Shown here: piece after piece, positions 1-9,003 of the stretch
Layout of the letters: each line of letters begins with the position of its first letter
Position numbering within the stretch: position 1 is the first letter of the stretch
Origin: Virgibacillus sp. MSJ-26
GTDB taxonomy: Bacteria > Bacillota > Bacilli > Bacillales > Amphibacillaceae
DNA length: 64,000 bases
Direction of reading: 5' to 3'
NCBI RefSeq assembly: GCF_018918075.1
Contig: NZ_JAHLPW010000007.1
Location: 1 to 64,000 of the forward strand
The notes under the pieces: model-generated
What the model was told of the DNA's origin: nothing
The model's database searches: none
What the model saw: the letters and a program-made list of their open reading frames with translations, nothing else
Program-made: the position numbers and the translations under genes

Positions 1-40
1 AAGGCAAAATCACTTGATTCATGGTATAATGTTTAAACAT

Positions 41-102
41 AAGAGCACCTCCGGTGAGTAATGGTTTGGTCACTTTTATCTTACCAGAAGGTGCTCTTTT
101 TG
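41..102 (+). terminator. Rho-independent terminator of an upstream gene outside the window
   Basis: The arms AGAGCACCT and AGGTGCTCT enclose a long loop and are followed directly by a T-run. The gene it would terminate lies to the left of the window. Confidence 0.6.
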
Positions 103-145
103 TTTACTAATTATTAGCAGAATAATCAATTATTTTAAATCTAAA

Positions 146-183
146 GCGAAAAAGGAATCCAGTATACTGAATTCCTTTTTCGC
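146..183. terminator. Bidirectional terminator downstream of the TctA-like gene
   Basis: A nearly perfect 38-nt palindrome with 19-nt arms begins GCGAAAAAGGAAT and ends with its complement, so both strands show an A-run, a stem and a T-run. It would end the minus-strand permease transcript. The bases at about 190-215 (TTTTGTCCCAGCCTC) match one half of the GAGGTTGGGACA repeats found elsewhere in the window. Confidence 0.75.
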
Positions 184-228
184 TATTTAGCTGAGTTTTG
201 TCCCAGCCTCGAAATAGCATAAATTTTT

Positions 229-1581
229 TTAAAATAATTTTGTTACTAGCCATGGTGCGGCATATAACGTCATAAACAACACACCATAGTTCACGCCCCA
301 GCGGTGAAGCACACCGGCAACGAGACCAACTAATAAAACACCACCAATATTAATCCAACCTGCATCCATATAAGCGAGCATCAATACGAGTCCAAAGAAC
401 AGACCTAGCATTGCCTCATGCGGAATGTATTTAAAGACGAACGCACAAATTTGTTGGGAATACTTTATTGTTACATAATAGGTCAAGCTTATAGCTACAG
501 CTGCGCCAATGACTGTCGCAATGATAAAATCACCAGTTGATAAAATATGATGTAAATTATGCTCTTCAGTAAAGACAGGGGGTGCGTTGAACAAAGCAAT
601 TCCTGGCCCTAGTGCTGTTGGAGAAAGTGGGACACCTAAAGCAATTAAAGGCACTAAGACACCTGCCAAATAAGCTGAGTTTGTTAACCCGTCCATACTT
701 GAGATGGCTCGTGCTGCCTTTTTCACTGGATCTTTAATACGACTTGTTAAAGTTTCCCCTAGAAAGATTGTCATCCCGACTGGACTCATAAAAAAAGTCA
801 GGACACCTAAAGACGATGCTAGTGAAGTAGTTCCAATTTCTTTTTTATCCAATATTTTAAAAGGATTGGGAAACCCTTTTTCTCCTGCTCTCCGTTTAAC
901 TTTAATTTCCTTCTTATCTTGGTGTGGTAAAGCATTTCGTATATCAACATTCAACAATTCAAAAAGCTTTAAAATAACTGGTCCAATCGTTATTCCTAAG
1001 AAAAAGGATGTAAACACCGTCGTATCTTCAGGTACCACTCCAAGTCCCCAATACAAATGCCTGAGACTTTGAATTAATAAGGCAAAAGGGACAATAGCAA
1101 TAAGGGCAAGCCATCTATTCTTTGTCATAAAAGCTAAAAATAGCGCTCCACCAAAAAATATCTGATCTGAATATTGTGTAATATGACCTCCCCAAGGCGC
1201 GATTAAGCCTGCCAAAAGAAGACTTAATGGTACACCTATTAATGTCCCGATGACTGAACCTGACGCCATTTTTCTAATACTGACATCCGGCATGCCATAT
1301 TTTTTTAAAACCATAGCATGATCGACCATAGGTGCAGACATTACACCGCCTGGGATACCAGCAACAGCTACAGGGATTGAATCTGTCAATTTTTTTGCAA
1401 CAATGGCTGATATAAAGAAAGATAAAATGACTACTGGTTTAAATCCCATCATAACAAGTACTAATGTAACAGGAGCGAGAACCGCTGTTTCATCTGTACC
1501 TGGAGCAATCCCAATTAAAGTATATAATACAGCTGCTAATACAGCTGCTATAATCATTTCCATTATCAACATGATATCCAT
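229..1581 (-). CDS. Tripartite tricarboxylate transporter-type permease (TctA family)
   Basis: A 450-aa integral membrane protein with about ten hydrophobic segments. The TctA-like signature is present near the N-terminus (GIAPGTDETAVLAPVTLV at about 25-42, then AGIPGGVMSAPMVDHA at about 74-89), and a weaker internal echo (ALGVPLSPTALGPG) appears in the second half. TctA proteins are the large permease subunit of carboxylate uptake systems that also use a TctB subunit and a periplasmic or lipid-anchored TctC binding protein. Here the only partner is an 84-aa protein ending 3 bp upstream; no TctC gene is visible. At 450 aa it is shorter than the usual roughly 500 aa. The substrate is unknown. 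The family assignment is fairly secure, the function is inferred. Confidence 0.8.
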   Translation of the reverse strand: MDIMLIMEMIIAAVLAAVLYTLIGIAPGTDETAVLAPVTLVLVMMGFKPVVILSFFISAIVAKKLTDSIPVAVAGIPGGVMSAPMVDHAMVLKKYGMPDVSIRKMASGSVIGTLIGVPLSLLLAGLIAPWGGHITQYSDQIFFGGALFLAFMTKNRWLALIAIVPFALLIQSLRHLYWGLGVVPEDTTVFTSFFLGITIGPVILKLFELLNVDIRNALPHQDKKEIKVKRRAGEKGFPNPFKILDKKEIGTTSLASSLGVLTFFMSPVGMTIFLGETLTSRIKDPVKKAARAISSMDGLTNSAYLAGVLVPLIALGVPLSPTALGPGIALFNAPPVFTEEHNLHHILSTGDFIIATVIGAAVAISLTYYVTIKYSQQICAFVFKYIPHEAMLGLFFGLVLMLAYMDAGWINIGGVLLVGLVAGVLHRWGVNYGVLFMTLYAAPWLVTKLF

Positions 1582-1584
1582 GGT

Positions 1585-1839
1585 TTATTGCTCCTCTTCA
1601 TCTATGTACTCAAATGTTCGTTTTGGTTTAAACAGTACGCTACAAATTACAAATCCTATCACTGCCCCAATCAGTCCAAAAATAAGTGGTTTGGACGCAT
1701 CGTTTGGAGCAATTAAATATCCACCAAGTGTTGTCACACTACTGATGATCAAACTAAAAATCAAATCTCGAATATTAACTACATCTTCCCAAACTTCAAT
1801 GTTTTTGCTAGTTGTTTCATTTGACGGTTTTTCAGTCAT
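1585..1839 (-). CDS. Small two-helix membrane protein, partner of the TctA-like permease
   Basis: 84 aa. A charged N-terminus of about 27 residues is followed by two hydrophobic helices (about 27-46 and 51-70) and an acidic, charged C-tail (KPKRTFEYIDEEEQ). A GAGG ribosome site precedes the ATG. It starts the operon, with the permease ATG 3 bp after its stop. By position it stands where TctB would be, but TctB normally has four helices and about 150 residues, so this may be a reduced or distinct small subunit. No family is recognised with confidence. Confidence 0.7.
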   Translation of the reverse strand: MTEKPSNETTSKNIEVWEDVVNIRDLIFSLIISSVTTLGGYLIAPNDASKPLIFGLIGAVIGFVICSVLFKPKRTFEYIDEEEQ

Positions 1840-2008
1840 TCAGACAACCTCCTGTATCCGTATGAAGCATGTTTACTTAAATATTAATAAACAAAAATAT
1901 CATTGTTCAGAATATCACATAAAGCCCTTTCACTCAACAGTTATTAACGTATATTTTATGCCTTTACGCTCAAAATAACCATGATCACTTAACAAGGAGG
2001 AAATTCCG

Positions 2009-2629
2009 ATGCAAAACCAGCAACCACAACAAAATTTTCAACAATCAAGTCAAATGTCACCTCAAATGAATCATGGTGCTCATGAATTGATTGAAGCGCA
2101 TAGTGCGATTGGTGGACTCGTTGGATCAATGGAACAGTCCCTGCTCTATGAGCAACATATCCAAGACCCCGAATTAAAAGCAATGTCCAAACGTCATAAA
2201 GCTTTTAAAACACAGATTTATAACACGATAGTTGATACGTTGCAGTCCGGCCAAGATCCTAACACACCGACTCAAACGTATGAAATGAATGAAAGTAATA
2301 ATGTCGTTTACGGTATGAAACCTTCTCAACCTAAATCACCAGCACAGTCTGTTAATGAAATTAATGATGAGTGTATTACAGGTTTTATGATGGGGAACAT
2401 AAAGTCTTGTGCTACCACATTTACAACTGTGGCGTTAGAAGCAACAAACCCTGTATTAAGAAGAGTATTCGCTGATAGCATTCCAAATATCATTGAGATG
2501 GGTTACGAACTGTTCCTATACCAAAACAAGCACCAGTATTATCAAGTGCCGCAGCTGAACCAACAAGATATGCAAAATTATATGAATTCATTTTCACCGG
2601 TTCAAGGCGGCGGTCAGATGTTCCACTAA
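2009..2629 (+). CDS. Spore coat protein, CotF family
   Basis: 206 aa, preceded by AAGGAGG. A Gln/Met/Asn-rich leader (residues 1-25) is followed by two helical modules (about 27-90 and 113-180) of the CotF type: the first holds HELIEAHSAIGGLVGSMEQSLLYEQHIQDP, the second CITGFMMGNIKSCATTFTTVALEATNPVLRR. The tail is Gln/Asn-rich and ends in GGGQMFH. CotF-family proteins are structural components of the Bacillus spore coat, expressed in the mother cell. It is monocistronic with its own terminator. No sigma-K promoter was identified with confidence. The family call is strong, the location is inferred from the family. Confidence 0.85.
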   Translation: MQNQQPQQNFQQSSQMSPQMNHGAHELIEAHSAIGGLVGSMEQSLLYEQHIQDPELKAMSKRHKAFKTQIYNTIVDTLQSGQDPNTPTQTYEMNESNNVVYGMKPSQPKSPAQSVNEINDECITGFMMGNIKSCATTFTTVALEATNPVLRRVFADSIPNIIEMGYELFLYQNKHQYYQVPQLNQQDMQNYMNSFSPVQGGGQMFH

Positions 2630-2669
2630 AGTTAAAAGTATGAACTAAAAAGGTTCCGAAAATAGAAGA

Positions 2670-2706
2670 AGTCAGGCAGCTTAGAAGGCGCACCTGACTT
2701 TTTTTA
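2670..2706 (+). terminator. Terminator of the CotF-like gene
   Basis: The stem AGTCAGG/CCTGACT carries a loop of about 17 nt and is followed by seven T residues, 40 bp after the coat gene stop. Confidence 0.8.
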
Positions 2707-2743
2707 TGTTAGGAAAGAAAAATTAAAATGTCGATTAGGAAGG

Positions 2744-2945
2744 GCTAGCGTACCTGGAATAACACCTACTGTGAATTCTAGGGAGGATAAGTGAGCTAGC
2801 GTACCTGGAATGCACTCACTGTTTATTCCAGGGGGGATTAAGGGGTTAACGTACCTGGAATTGCGCTCGCTCTGAATTCCTGGGAGGATAATGTGATTAT
2901 CGAACCTAGAACGACTGCCGACTTTAATTCTTATTCCAGAGATGA
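2744..2945. repeat. Four imperfect 50-bp tandem repeats containing a palindrome
   Basis: Units begin at about 2744, 2795, 2845 and 2895 (spacing 51, 50, 50). Each starts with a GCTAGCGTACCTGGAAT-like segment and ends with an ATTCCAGGGAGGAT-like segment, so CCTGGAAT and ATTCCAGG can pair within each unit. Unit 4 is the most diverged (GAACCTAGAA...TATTCCAGAG). No reading frame or ribosome site is evident. Each unit could form a hairpin in RNA. Confidence 0.8.
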
Positions 2946-3039
2946 TATGACGCCTTTCGCATCTTGCAAAGTGATTTCATGGAGTTTCAGAGAATCACCC
3001 ACAAAAAGTATTGTATCCGGTTAACTTAAAAACAAAGAA

Positions 3040-3093
3040 CCTTGTCTCTGAACTATCGATAATAGATAGTTATCCGAGACAAGGCATTTTTTT
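3040..3093. terminator. Bidirectional terminator between the CotF-like gene region and the aconitase operon
   Basis: The stem CCTTGTCTC/GAGACAAGG has an inner stem ACTATC/GATAGT and is followed by CATTTTTTT on the plus strand and TTCTTTGTTTTT on the minus strand. It would end the minus-strand small zinc-finger transcript. Confidence 0.8.
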
Positions 3094-3128
3094 GATTTTT
3101 GTTTGATCTGTGAGTTCATTAGTCGCAT

Positions 3129-3293
3129 TTAATCTAACAAACGATTGTTTTCATCAACAGACATGACTTTGGTATTTACAGTTTTATGGATGCCGTCGCC
3201 GTGACATACGCTACACTCATACTGCCATCCTTCGTCGTCAGCTAACATACCTGTTCCATCACAGGCTTTACAGCGATCAGTTTTTTCTGCCAT
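3129..3293 (-). CDS. Small DnaJ-type zinc-finger protein
   Basis: 54 aa, starting MAEKTDRCKACDGTGM and ending ENNRLLD. Two CxxCxGxG-type motifs (CKACDGTG at 8-15 and CSVCHGDG at about 28-35) form the four-Cys zinc site typical of DnaJ central domains and of small Bacillus proteins such as YuiA and anti-TRAP. A GGAG ribosome site lies upstream (revcomp AAAAGGAGAAAGTAGTC then ATG). It follows the aconitase gene by 25 bp on the same strand, so the two are probably co-transcribed. It lacks the C-terminal helix typical of anti-TRAP, so that function is not claimed. Its role is unknown; RNA binding or protein folding are guesses. Confidence 0.75.
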   Translation of the reverse strand: MAEKTDRCKACDGTGMLADDEGWQYECSVCHGDGIHKTVNTKVMSVDENNRLLD

Positions 3294-3318
3294 GACTACT
3301 TTCTCCTTTTATTAGATA

Positions 3319-5262
3319 TTATGTCCGGTCTTTTACCCAGTTAATAATACCGCCTTTGAGCATGATATCAATTTGCCTTTCAGATAAAGCATGTTCAACG
3401 TTAATTTTTTCATTTTTTCCTTTGACCGCAATATTAAATGGCTTAGCTTTCCTCACATTTTCCCTTAGGTTATTAATTTCTAATACGTCACCTTGTTCAA
3501 GCAAACCATAATCTTCTTCGTGAACAAAGGTCAAAGGTAACACGCCAAAGTTAACAAGGTTCTGCCAATGTATACGGGCAAAGTCTTTAACGAGTGCGAC
3601 TCTAAGTCCAAGATAGCGAGGCGCTAAAGCTGCGTGTTCGCGGCTTGATCCTTGCCCATAGTTATTTCCCGCAACTACAGCATGGCCTCCTTCTTCTACT
3701 GTTTCCCTACCCCGGGTATAATATGTCTCATCCACAATTTCAAATGTAAATTTACTTATCTCAGGCAGATTACTACGATATGGTAGGACCCGCGCTCCAC
3801 CTGCTAGGATTTCATCTGTCGAAATATTATCTCCCATTTTCAGTAAAACAGGAATCTCAACTGAATCCGGTAAATCATCCATCGTCGGGATGGAGGCAAT
3901 ATTAGGTCCTTTCTCTAATTTTACCTCTTTTGCTTCTTCATATGGTAAAGGTTTATCCAATAAATTGGCGTCAATTGTTGGTTGCTTAGGATCTTCTAGT
4001 TTTGGATACTTCATGTTCAACGTTCTTGGATCAGTAATCTTTCCTGTTAATGCAGAAGCTGCTGCAGTTTCGGGACTACATAAAAAAACACTATCTTCCT
4101 TTGTTCCTGAACGTCCTGGGAAATTTCTCGGGGTTGTTCTTAGGCTATTTTTACCTGATGCTGGCGCCTGCCCCATACCGATACACCCGTTACATCCAGC
4201 CTGGTGCATGCGAGCACCTGCTGACAGTAGACTAGCTATATGGCTCTCTTTTACAAGATCAGTCAGCATTTGCTTAGATGTTGGATTAATATCAAAAGAA
4301 ACCCCATCTGCAACCCGTTCACTATCAACAATTTCTGCTGCTACTGCAAAATCTCGGAATCCAGGATTAGCAGATGACCCAATATAGGATTGATAAATAG
4401 GTGTGCCTTCCACTTCTGTAACTGGAACAACATTTCCCGGGCTAGAAGGCTTCGCAATAAGCGGTTCAATCTGTGATAAGTTTAATTCTTCTTCAATATC
4501 ATAGGTTGCACCCTTATCTGCCTTAAGTTCTATCCAGTCATCTTCTCTTCCTTGAGATTTCAAGAATTTCTTAATCTCTTTATCAGAAGGGAATACTGTC
4601 CCTGTTGCACCGAGTTCAGCACCCATATTAGCAATCACATGGCGATCCATTGCACTTAAAGTCTCTACTCCTGGACCATAGTATTCAATGACTTTTCCAA
4701 CACCACCCTTAACATCATATTTCCTTAATAATTCTAAAATGACGTCTTTTGCACTAACCCAATCAGGGAGTTCGCCAGTTAATTTAATTCCCCATACTTG
4801 AGGCATTTTGACAAAAAAGGGCTCTCCTGCAATTGCTAAAGCAACATCTATTCCACCTGCTCCCATGGCTAACATCCCCATACACCCATTTGCACACGTA
4901 TGGCTGTCAGATCCCAGTAACGTTTTTCCCGGTTTTGCTAAATGCTGCATATGAACAGGGTGACTGACGCCGTTGCCCGGTCGACTATGGTACAGGCCGA
5001 ACCTTCTCGTTGCACTGTATAAAAACAAATGATCGTCTGGGTTTTTACTATCTTCTTGTATAAGATTATGGTCAACATACTGGGCTGAGGCTTCCGTCTT
5101 TGCCCTGTCCAGTCCCATCGCTTCTAATTCCAACATCACTAAAGTACCTGTCGCATCTTGAGTTAATGTCTGATCAATTTTCAAACCAATTTCTGTACCA
5201 GGTTGCATTTCCCCAGAAACAAGATGATCCTTGATTATCTTTTGTGTAATATTTAAGGCCAT
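3319..5262 (-). CDS. Aconitate hydratase (short, Aquifex-type single-chain aconitase)
   Basis: 647 aa from the ATG at 5262, which has GGAGGAGAT at proper spacing; a more upstream in-frame ATG (5280) overlaps that ribosome site and is not preferred. The protein isomerises citrate and isocitrate through a [4Fe-4S] cluster. The cluster ligands are visible: C123 in SDSHTCANG and C357 and C360 in GCNGCIGMG. The C-terminal swivel domain carries NNYGQGSSREHAALAPRYLG. The length and domain order fit the compact aconitase subfamily, not the roughly 900-aa CitB/AcnA type that Bacillus normally uses. It could be a second aconitase or the main one here. Homoaconitase or another hydro-lyase substrate cannot be ruled out from sequence. 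Confidence 0.85.
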   Translation of the reverse strand: MALNITQKIIKDHLVSGEMQPGTEIGLKIDQTLTQDATGTLVMLELEAMGLDRAKTEASAQYVDHNLIQEDSKNPDDHLFLYSATRRFGLYHSRPGNGVSHPVHMQHLAKPGKTLLGSDSHTCANGCMGMLAMGAGGIDVALAIAGEPFFVKMPQVWGIKLTGELPDWVSAKDVILELLRKYDVKGGVGKVIEYYGPGVETLSAMDRHVIANMGAELGATGTVFPSDKEIKKFLKSQGREDDWIELKADKGATYDIEEELNLSQIEPLIAKPSSPGNVVPVTEVEGTPIYQSYIGSSANPGFRDFAVAAEIVDSERVADGVSFDINPTSKQMLTDLVKESHIASLLSAGARMHQAGCNGCIGMGQAPASGKNSLRTTPRNFPGRSGTKEDSVFLCSPETAAASALTGKITDPRTLNMKYPKLEDPKQPTIDANLLDKPLPYEEAKEVKLEKGPNIASIPTMDDLPDSVEIPVLLKMGDNISTDEILAGGARVLPYRSNLPEISKFTFEIVDETYYTRGRETVEEGGHAVVAGNNYGQGSSREHAALAPRYLGLRVALVKDFARIHWQNLVNFGVLPLTFVHEEDYGLLEQGDVLEINNLRENVRKAKPFNIAVKGKNEKINVEHALSERQIDIMLKGGIINWVKDRT

Positions 5263-5280
5263 TACGTTATCTCCTCCCAT

Positions 5281-5718
5281 TAAAATATAATCTTCATTAC
5301 TTGCCTTATTAAAATTGGCTAATGAAAAAATATCTCCCTCCTCAATGAAAGGTTTTGTTTATGATTGAGTCAATTTCATAATCATTAAGTAACATCATTG
5401 ATTTCCATGTAACACTTACTCATGATATTGATTCGATTAAAATGATAATAAGTATTTCGGAATTTTGATAATAGTGTAGGTAACATTTAGTTATTAATAG
5501 GTCTCTTTTGGATTATTCCCTTAGATGTGTTTTTTACCCGAAGAAATTTGTAGAAGTATTTTGTTTTGGTGAACTATGTAGTATGTTATTAAATGTAAAA
5601 GACATATAAAATCGCCGTCAATCCCATCATACCAATGCTTTGAATTGAATATCAAGATAAGCAAGACTAGGCCCACTATTATTATATGAATGTTTTTAAT
5701 TAAGTATTAATATTTTCA
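5281..5718. other. Intergenic region upstream of aconitase, no gene seen
   Basis: About 440 bp of AT-rich DNA. It should hold the minus-strand aconitase promoter, but no convincing -35/-10 pair was found. No open frame with a ribosome site was found. Confidence 0.5.
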
Positions 5719-5749
5719 TAAAAAAGCTGTCGGTTTGACAGCTTTTTTT
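5719..5749. terminator. Bidirectional terminator after the YitT gene
   Basis: AAAAAAGCTGTC and GACAGCTTTTTTT flank a 5-nt loop. The T-runs on both strands suit termination of the minus-strand yitT-like gene. Confidence 0.85.
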
Positions 5750-5764
5750 ATGTTTTTTTGATTG

Positions 5765-6634
5765 TTAGAGCTTTTGACCATAATACTTTTCTAATGAAAA
5801 CCCACGTCCTAATATATCTGAAGCATCAAGGAAAATCACAAAAGCATTTGGTTCTTCCTCTTGCAATATTTTTCTCAAGAAAAATGCTTCTTGCTTTTCT
5901 GCAACACAAAGAATCATTGTTTGGCTTTGATTGGTATAGCCCCCAACTGACCTTACTTTTGTCAATCCACGATCTATACCATCTTTAATAAGTGATTGAA
6001 TTCTTTCCTCTTTATTTGTAATAATCATAACTAACTTAGTTGCTGAAGTCCGTAACTGAACAGCGTCAATGGCTTTACTTGTTATATAGATAGCCGCTAA
6101 GGCAAATAAAGTTAATTCTAAATTAAATACGATTAATGAAGATGTGACTACAATTCCGTCGACAATTAATTGGGAATAACCACTTGAAAGGTTGGTGAAT
6201 TTCTTAACGATTTGTGCTATTGCTGCAGTGCCACCGGTTGATCCATTTCCTTTATATACAATGCCAAGACCAATACCGAGTATAATTCCTCCATACAAAG
6301 AGCCTAACAATGGATTTGTAACAGTAATTGGAATGTCTTTGCTCAACCAAATGACAAACGGTACCCAAAATGTACCTAGAATTGTTCGACCGCTAAATTC
6401 TTTTCCTAATGTTATCCAGCCTACAATAAAAATAGGGATATTCATAATAACTTGTGTATAAGCTGGACTCCATTCATATAATTCAAATAAGATGGTACTT
6501 ACACCTGATAAACCACCTGCAGCAATCTTTGCGGGCAGCAAGAAAATATTATAGCCAAGACCGACCAGTGTCGCACCAATAATAATATATACATAATCTT
6601 TAACACTTTTGTTTTTAAATATCTTGTTGACCAT
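5765..6634 (-). CDS. YitT family membrane protein (DUF161 + DUF2179)
   Basis: 289 aa, the usual length for this family. Five or six transmembrane segments occupy residues 12-205 and include the conserved GATLVGLGYNIFLLPAKIAAGGLSG and YKGNGSTGGTAAIAQI regions. A cytoplasmic C-terminal domain (about 208-289, MIITNKEERIQSLI...AFVIFLDASDILGRGF) matches DUF2179. Bacilli carry several paralogues and their transport role is not established. The gene is monocistronic with a terminator downstream. The family assignment is secure, the function unknown. Confidence 0.88.
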   Translation of the reverse strand: MVNKIFKNKSVKDYVYIIIGATLVGLGYNIFLLPAKIAAGGLSGVSTILFELYEWSPAYTQVIMNIPIFIVGWITLGKEFSGRTILGTFWVPFVIWLSKDIPITVTNPLLGSLYGGIILGIGLGIVYKGNGSTGGTAAIAQIVKKFTNLSSGYSQLIVDGIVVTSSLIVFNLELTLFALAAIYITSKAIDAVQLRTSATKLVMIITNKEERIQSLIKDGIDRGLTKVRSVGGYTNQSQTMILCVAEKQEAFFLRKILQEEEPNAFVIFLDASDILGRGFSLEKYYGQKL

Positions 6635-6994
6635 TCCTCTTCTTTCCCTTCATTAGAAACCTTATCAATCATCACAGACCGTGATATCAAATTGTTATAC
6701 GCTTGTACTTAGTTAAGACTACCTTTTTAAAACACAAAATTCATTTTAACATAAACCCCTTATATTGACAGGATGTAATTCAGCTCTTTGAAGAATTTAG
6801 TTTAGATTTCGTCATTAGGGATATAGGGTAGTTAATAGAATGCAAGTGGCGAGCAATTCAAGTAGTTAGAAAGAATGGTAATTATTGTAGAAATAGATAT
6901 GATTACAAGGTGATAATTTTTAAAAGTTTGTAATGGCCACATTCTTAACTATCCATAGTTCAATAGTCACTACTTTTATTTTCGCTTTTTAAAG
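6635..6994. other. Intergenic region between yitT-like and ltaS-like genes
   Basis: About 360 bp between divergent genes. It contains the divergent promoters but no supported gene or hairpin. Confidence 0.4.
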
Positions 6995-7023
6995 TTGCTT
7001 TTTTGACTCATATCAATTATAAT
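6995..7023 (+). promoter_or_regulatory. SigA-type promoter of the lipoteichoic acid synthase gene
   Basis: TTGCTT at 6995-7000 and TATAAT at 7018-7023 are separated by 17 bp, about 25 bp upstream of the GAGGTG ribosome site. Confidence 0.65.
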
Positions 7024-7055
7024 AAGTTTTTGCAAGAAAAAATGAGGTGACATAT

Positions 7056-9002
7056 ATGAAAAATATAAAAGTGTCAAAAATGAACTTCTTTTTCATAGCA
7101 GTTATTCTACTTTGGCTGAAATCGTATGTAATTTATCTTACCGAATTTAATTTAGATGTTTCAAATACTATACAACAATTTCTATTATTCTTTAATCCTT
7201 TAAGCTCTGCGTTAATCTTTCTAGGGATTGCTCTTTTTGCCCGGGGAAGGCGTGCAGGAATTTGGGTCATAGTCATTCAATCATTGATGAGTATTTTCCT
7301 TTATGCTCAAGTCGTTTTCTTCCGAGCAAATTCGGATTATATAACACTACCAACTCTAACACAGACGAATAACTTTGGAAGTCTAGGTGGAAGCATCGCT
7401 AGTTTGGTGACTTGGACTGACCTGTTTTTCGCACTAGACATTGTCATACTGATTGCTCTTTATGTTGTCTCTAGAAAAGATTGGTCATTATCCCGTTTAC
7501 AAATCAGAAAACCTCTATTTGTTTTAATGGCTGGTGTTATTGCTTTCACAGTTAATCTTGGACTAGCTGAAGCAGATCGCCCACAACTACTAAAGAGAAC
7601 ATTTGACCGAAACTATATTGTTAAATATTTAGGTGCTTACAACTTTGCAGTTTATGATGCTGTTCAAAACATCAAAACATCGTCACAACGTGTTTTAGCT
7701 GATAGCAGTGATATTACTGTAGTTGAAAACTATACTAAAAATAAATTTGCAGAACCAGATCCAGAAATGTTTGGTATAGCGGAGGATAAGAATATAATTA
7801 AAATTCACCTTGAATCCTTTCAAACTTTCTTAATAGACTACGAGCTTCATGGTGAAGAAGTAACACCTTTCTTAAACTCTCTTGTACATGATCAAGATGA
7901 AGATTATACGTATTTTGAAAACTTCTTCCATCAAACCGAGCAAGGTAAAACAGCTGATGCTGAACTTATTTTGGATAACTCGATATATGGAACACCACAA
8001 GGTGCAGCTTTCATGACTAGAAGTAATAACACGTATCAATCATTACCGGCGATCATGCACCAAGAAAAAGACTATACATCAGCAGTATTCCACGGTGATG
8101 ATAAATCATTTTGGAACCGCGATGAGATGTATAAAAAGTTAGGTATTGATCAGTACTTTGATGCAAGTTACTATGATATGAGTCCTGATAAAGTTATTAA
8201 TTATGGTTTAAAAGACAAACCATTTTTTGAAGAATCCGTACCCTTACTTGAATCAATGGATGAACCATTTTATGCACACTTGATGACACTGACACACCAT
8301 CATCCTTACTTAATCGATGATGATGATACTACCATTGATCCAGCTGAAACAGGCGATGGCTCAGTAGATAGATATTTCCAGACGGCGCGTTATTTAGATG
8401 AAGCTTTAGAACAATTTATCCAAGACTTAAAAGACGATGGCCTATATGATGATTCCGTTATTTTAATCTACGGTGATCACTACGGCGTATCAACAAATCA
8501 TAACCGTGCAATGGAAGAGTTACTTGGAGAAGAAATCACGCCATTTAAAAACGCACAACTACAGCGCGTGCCTTTACTAATAAAAGTACCTGGTGTTGAA
8601 GGAAAAGGAACTGTAGACGAATACGCAGGACAGATGGACGTTATGCCTACACTGCTTCACTTAGTAGGGGTTCATGGTCAAGATTATATCCAATTCGGTA
8701 CGGATCTATTTTCCGAAGATCATAAAGACTTTGTGCCATTCCGTAATGGTGATTTTATTACACCTGACTATAGCATGATACAAGAAACATTCTATGACAC
8801 AGATACGGGTGAAAAATTAGAACCAACTGAAGAAATGGAAAAAATGCGAGATACAGTTCGTAAAGAATTAGAGCTTTCAGATAAAATGTTAAATGGTGAC
8901 CTGCTCCGTTTCTACTCACCAACAGATGACTGGGAGCCTGTCACACCATCAGATTACTCATACGGTAACAAAGAAGAAAAAGAAGTGACCAATGACAATT
9001 AA
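7056..9002 (+). CDS. Lipoteichoic acid synthase family protein (LtaS-like)
   Basis: 648 aa from the ATG at 7056, 6 bp after GAGGTG; the GTG at 7047 lies within the ribosome site. Five N-terminal transmembrane helices (to about residue 175) are followed by an extracellular sulfatase-fold domain. The active-site Thr is T299 in EQGKTADAE, with the upstream metal-ligand Glu in HLESFQ (E253). The metal-binding HHHPY and YGDHYG motifs are also present. LtaS transfers glycerol phosphate from phosphatidylglycerol to build polyglycerol-phosphate lipoteichoic acid. The C-terminus is strongly acidic. Bacilli have several paralogues (LtaS, YfnI, YqgS, YvgJ), and which one this equals is not decided. Monocistronic. 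Confidence 0.92.
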   Translation: MKNIKVSKMNFFFIAVILLWLKSYVIYLTEFNLDVSNTIQQFLLFFNPLSSALIFLGIALFARGRRAGIWVIVIQSLMSIFLYAQVVFFRANSDYITLPTLTQTNNFGSLGGSIASLVTWTDLFFALDIVILIALYVVSRKDWSLSRLQIRKPLFVLMAGVIAFTVNLGLAEADRPQLLKRTFDRNYIVKYLGAYNFAVYDAVQNIKTSSQRVLADSSDITVVENYTKNKFAEPDPEMFGIAEDKNIIKIHLESFQTFLIDYELHGEEVTPFLNSLVHDQDEDYTYFENFFHQTEQGKTADAELILDNSIYGTPQGAAFMTRSNNTYQSLPAIMHQEKDYTSAVFHGDDKSFWNRDEMYKKLGIDQYFDASYYDMSPDKVINYGLKDKPFFEESVPLLESMDEPFYAHLMTLTHHHPYLIDDDDTTIDPAETGDGSVDRYFQTARYLDEALEQFIQDLKDDGLYDDSVILIYGDHYGVSTNHNRAMEELLGEEITPFKNAQLQRVPLLIKVPGVEGKGTVDEYAGQMDVMPTLLHLVGVHGQDYIQFGTDLFSEDHKDFVPFRNGDFITPDYSMIQETFYDTDTGEKLEPTEEMEKMRDTVRKELELSDKMLNGDLLRFYSPTDDWEPVTPSDYSYGNKEEKEVTNDN

Positions 9003-9003
9003 A

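Noticed and set aside
1403-1978. 191-codon plus-strand frame
   Set aside because: Antisense shadow of the TctA-like and small membrane genes; no ribosome site.
2744-2945. Possible CRISPR array
   Set aside because: Tandem units are adjacent with no unique spacers of constant length and no cas genes in the window.
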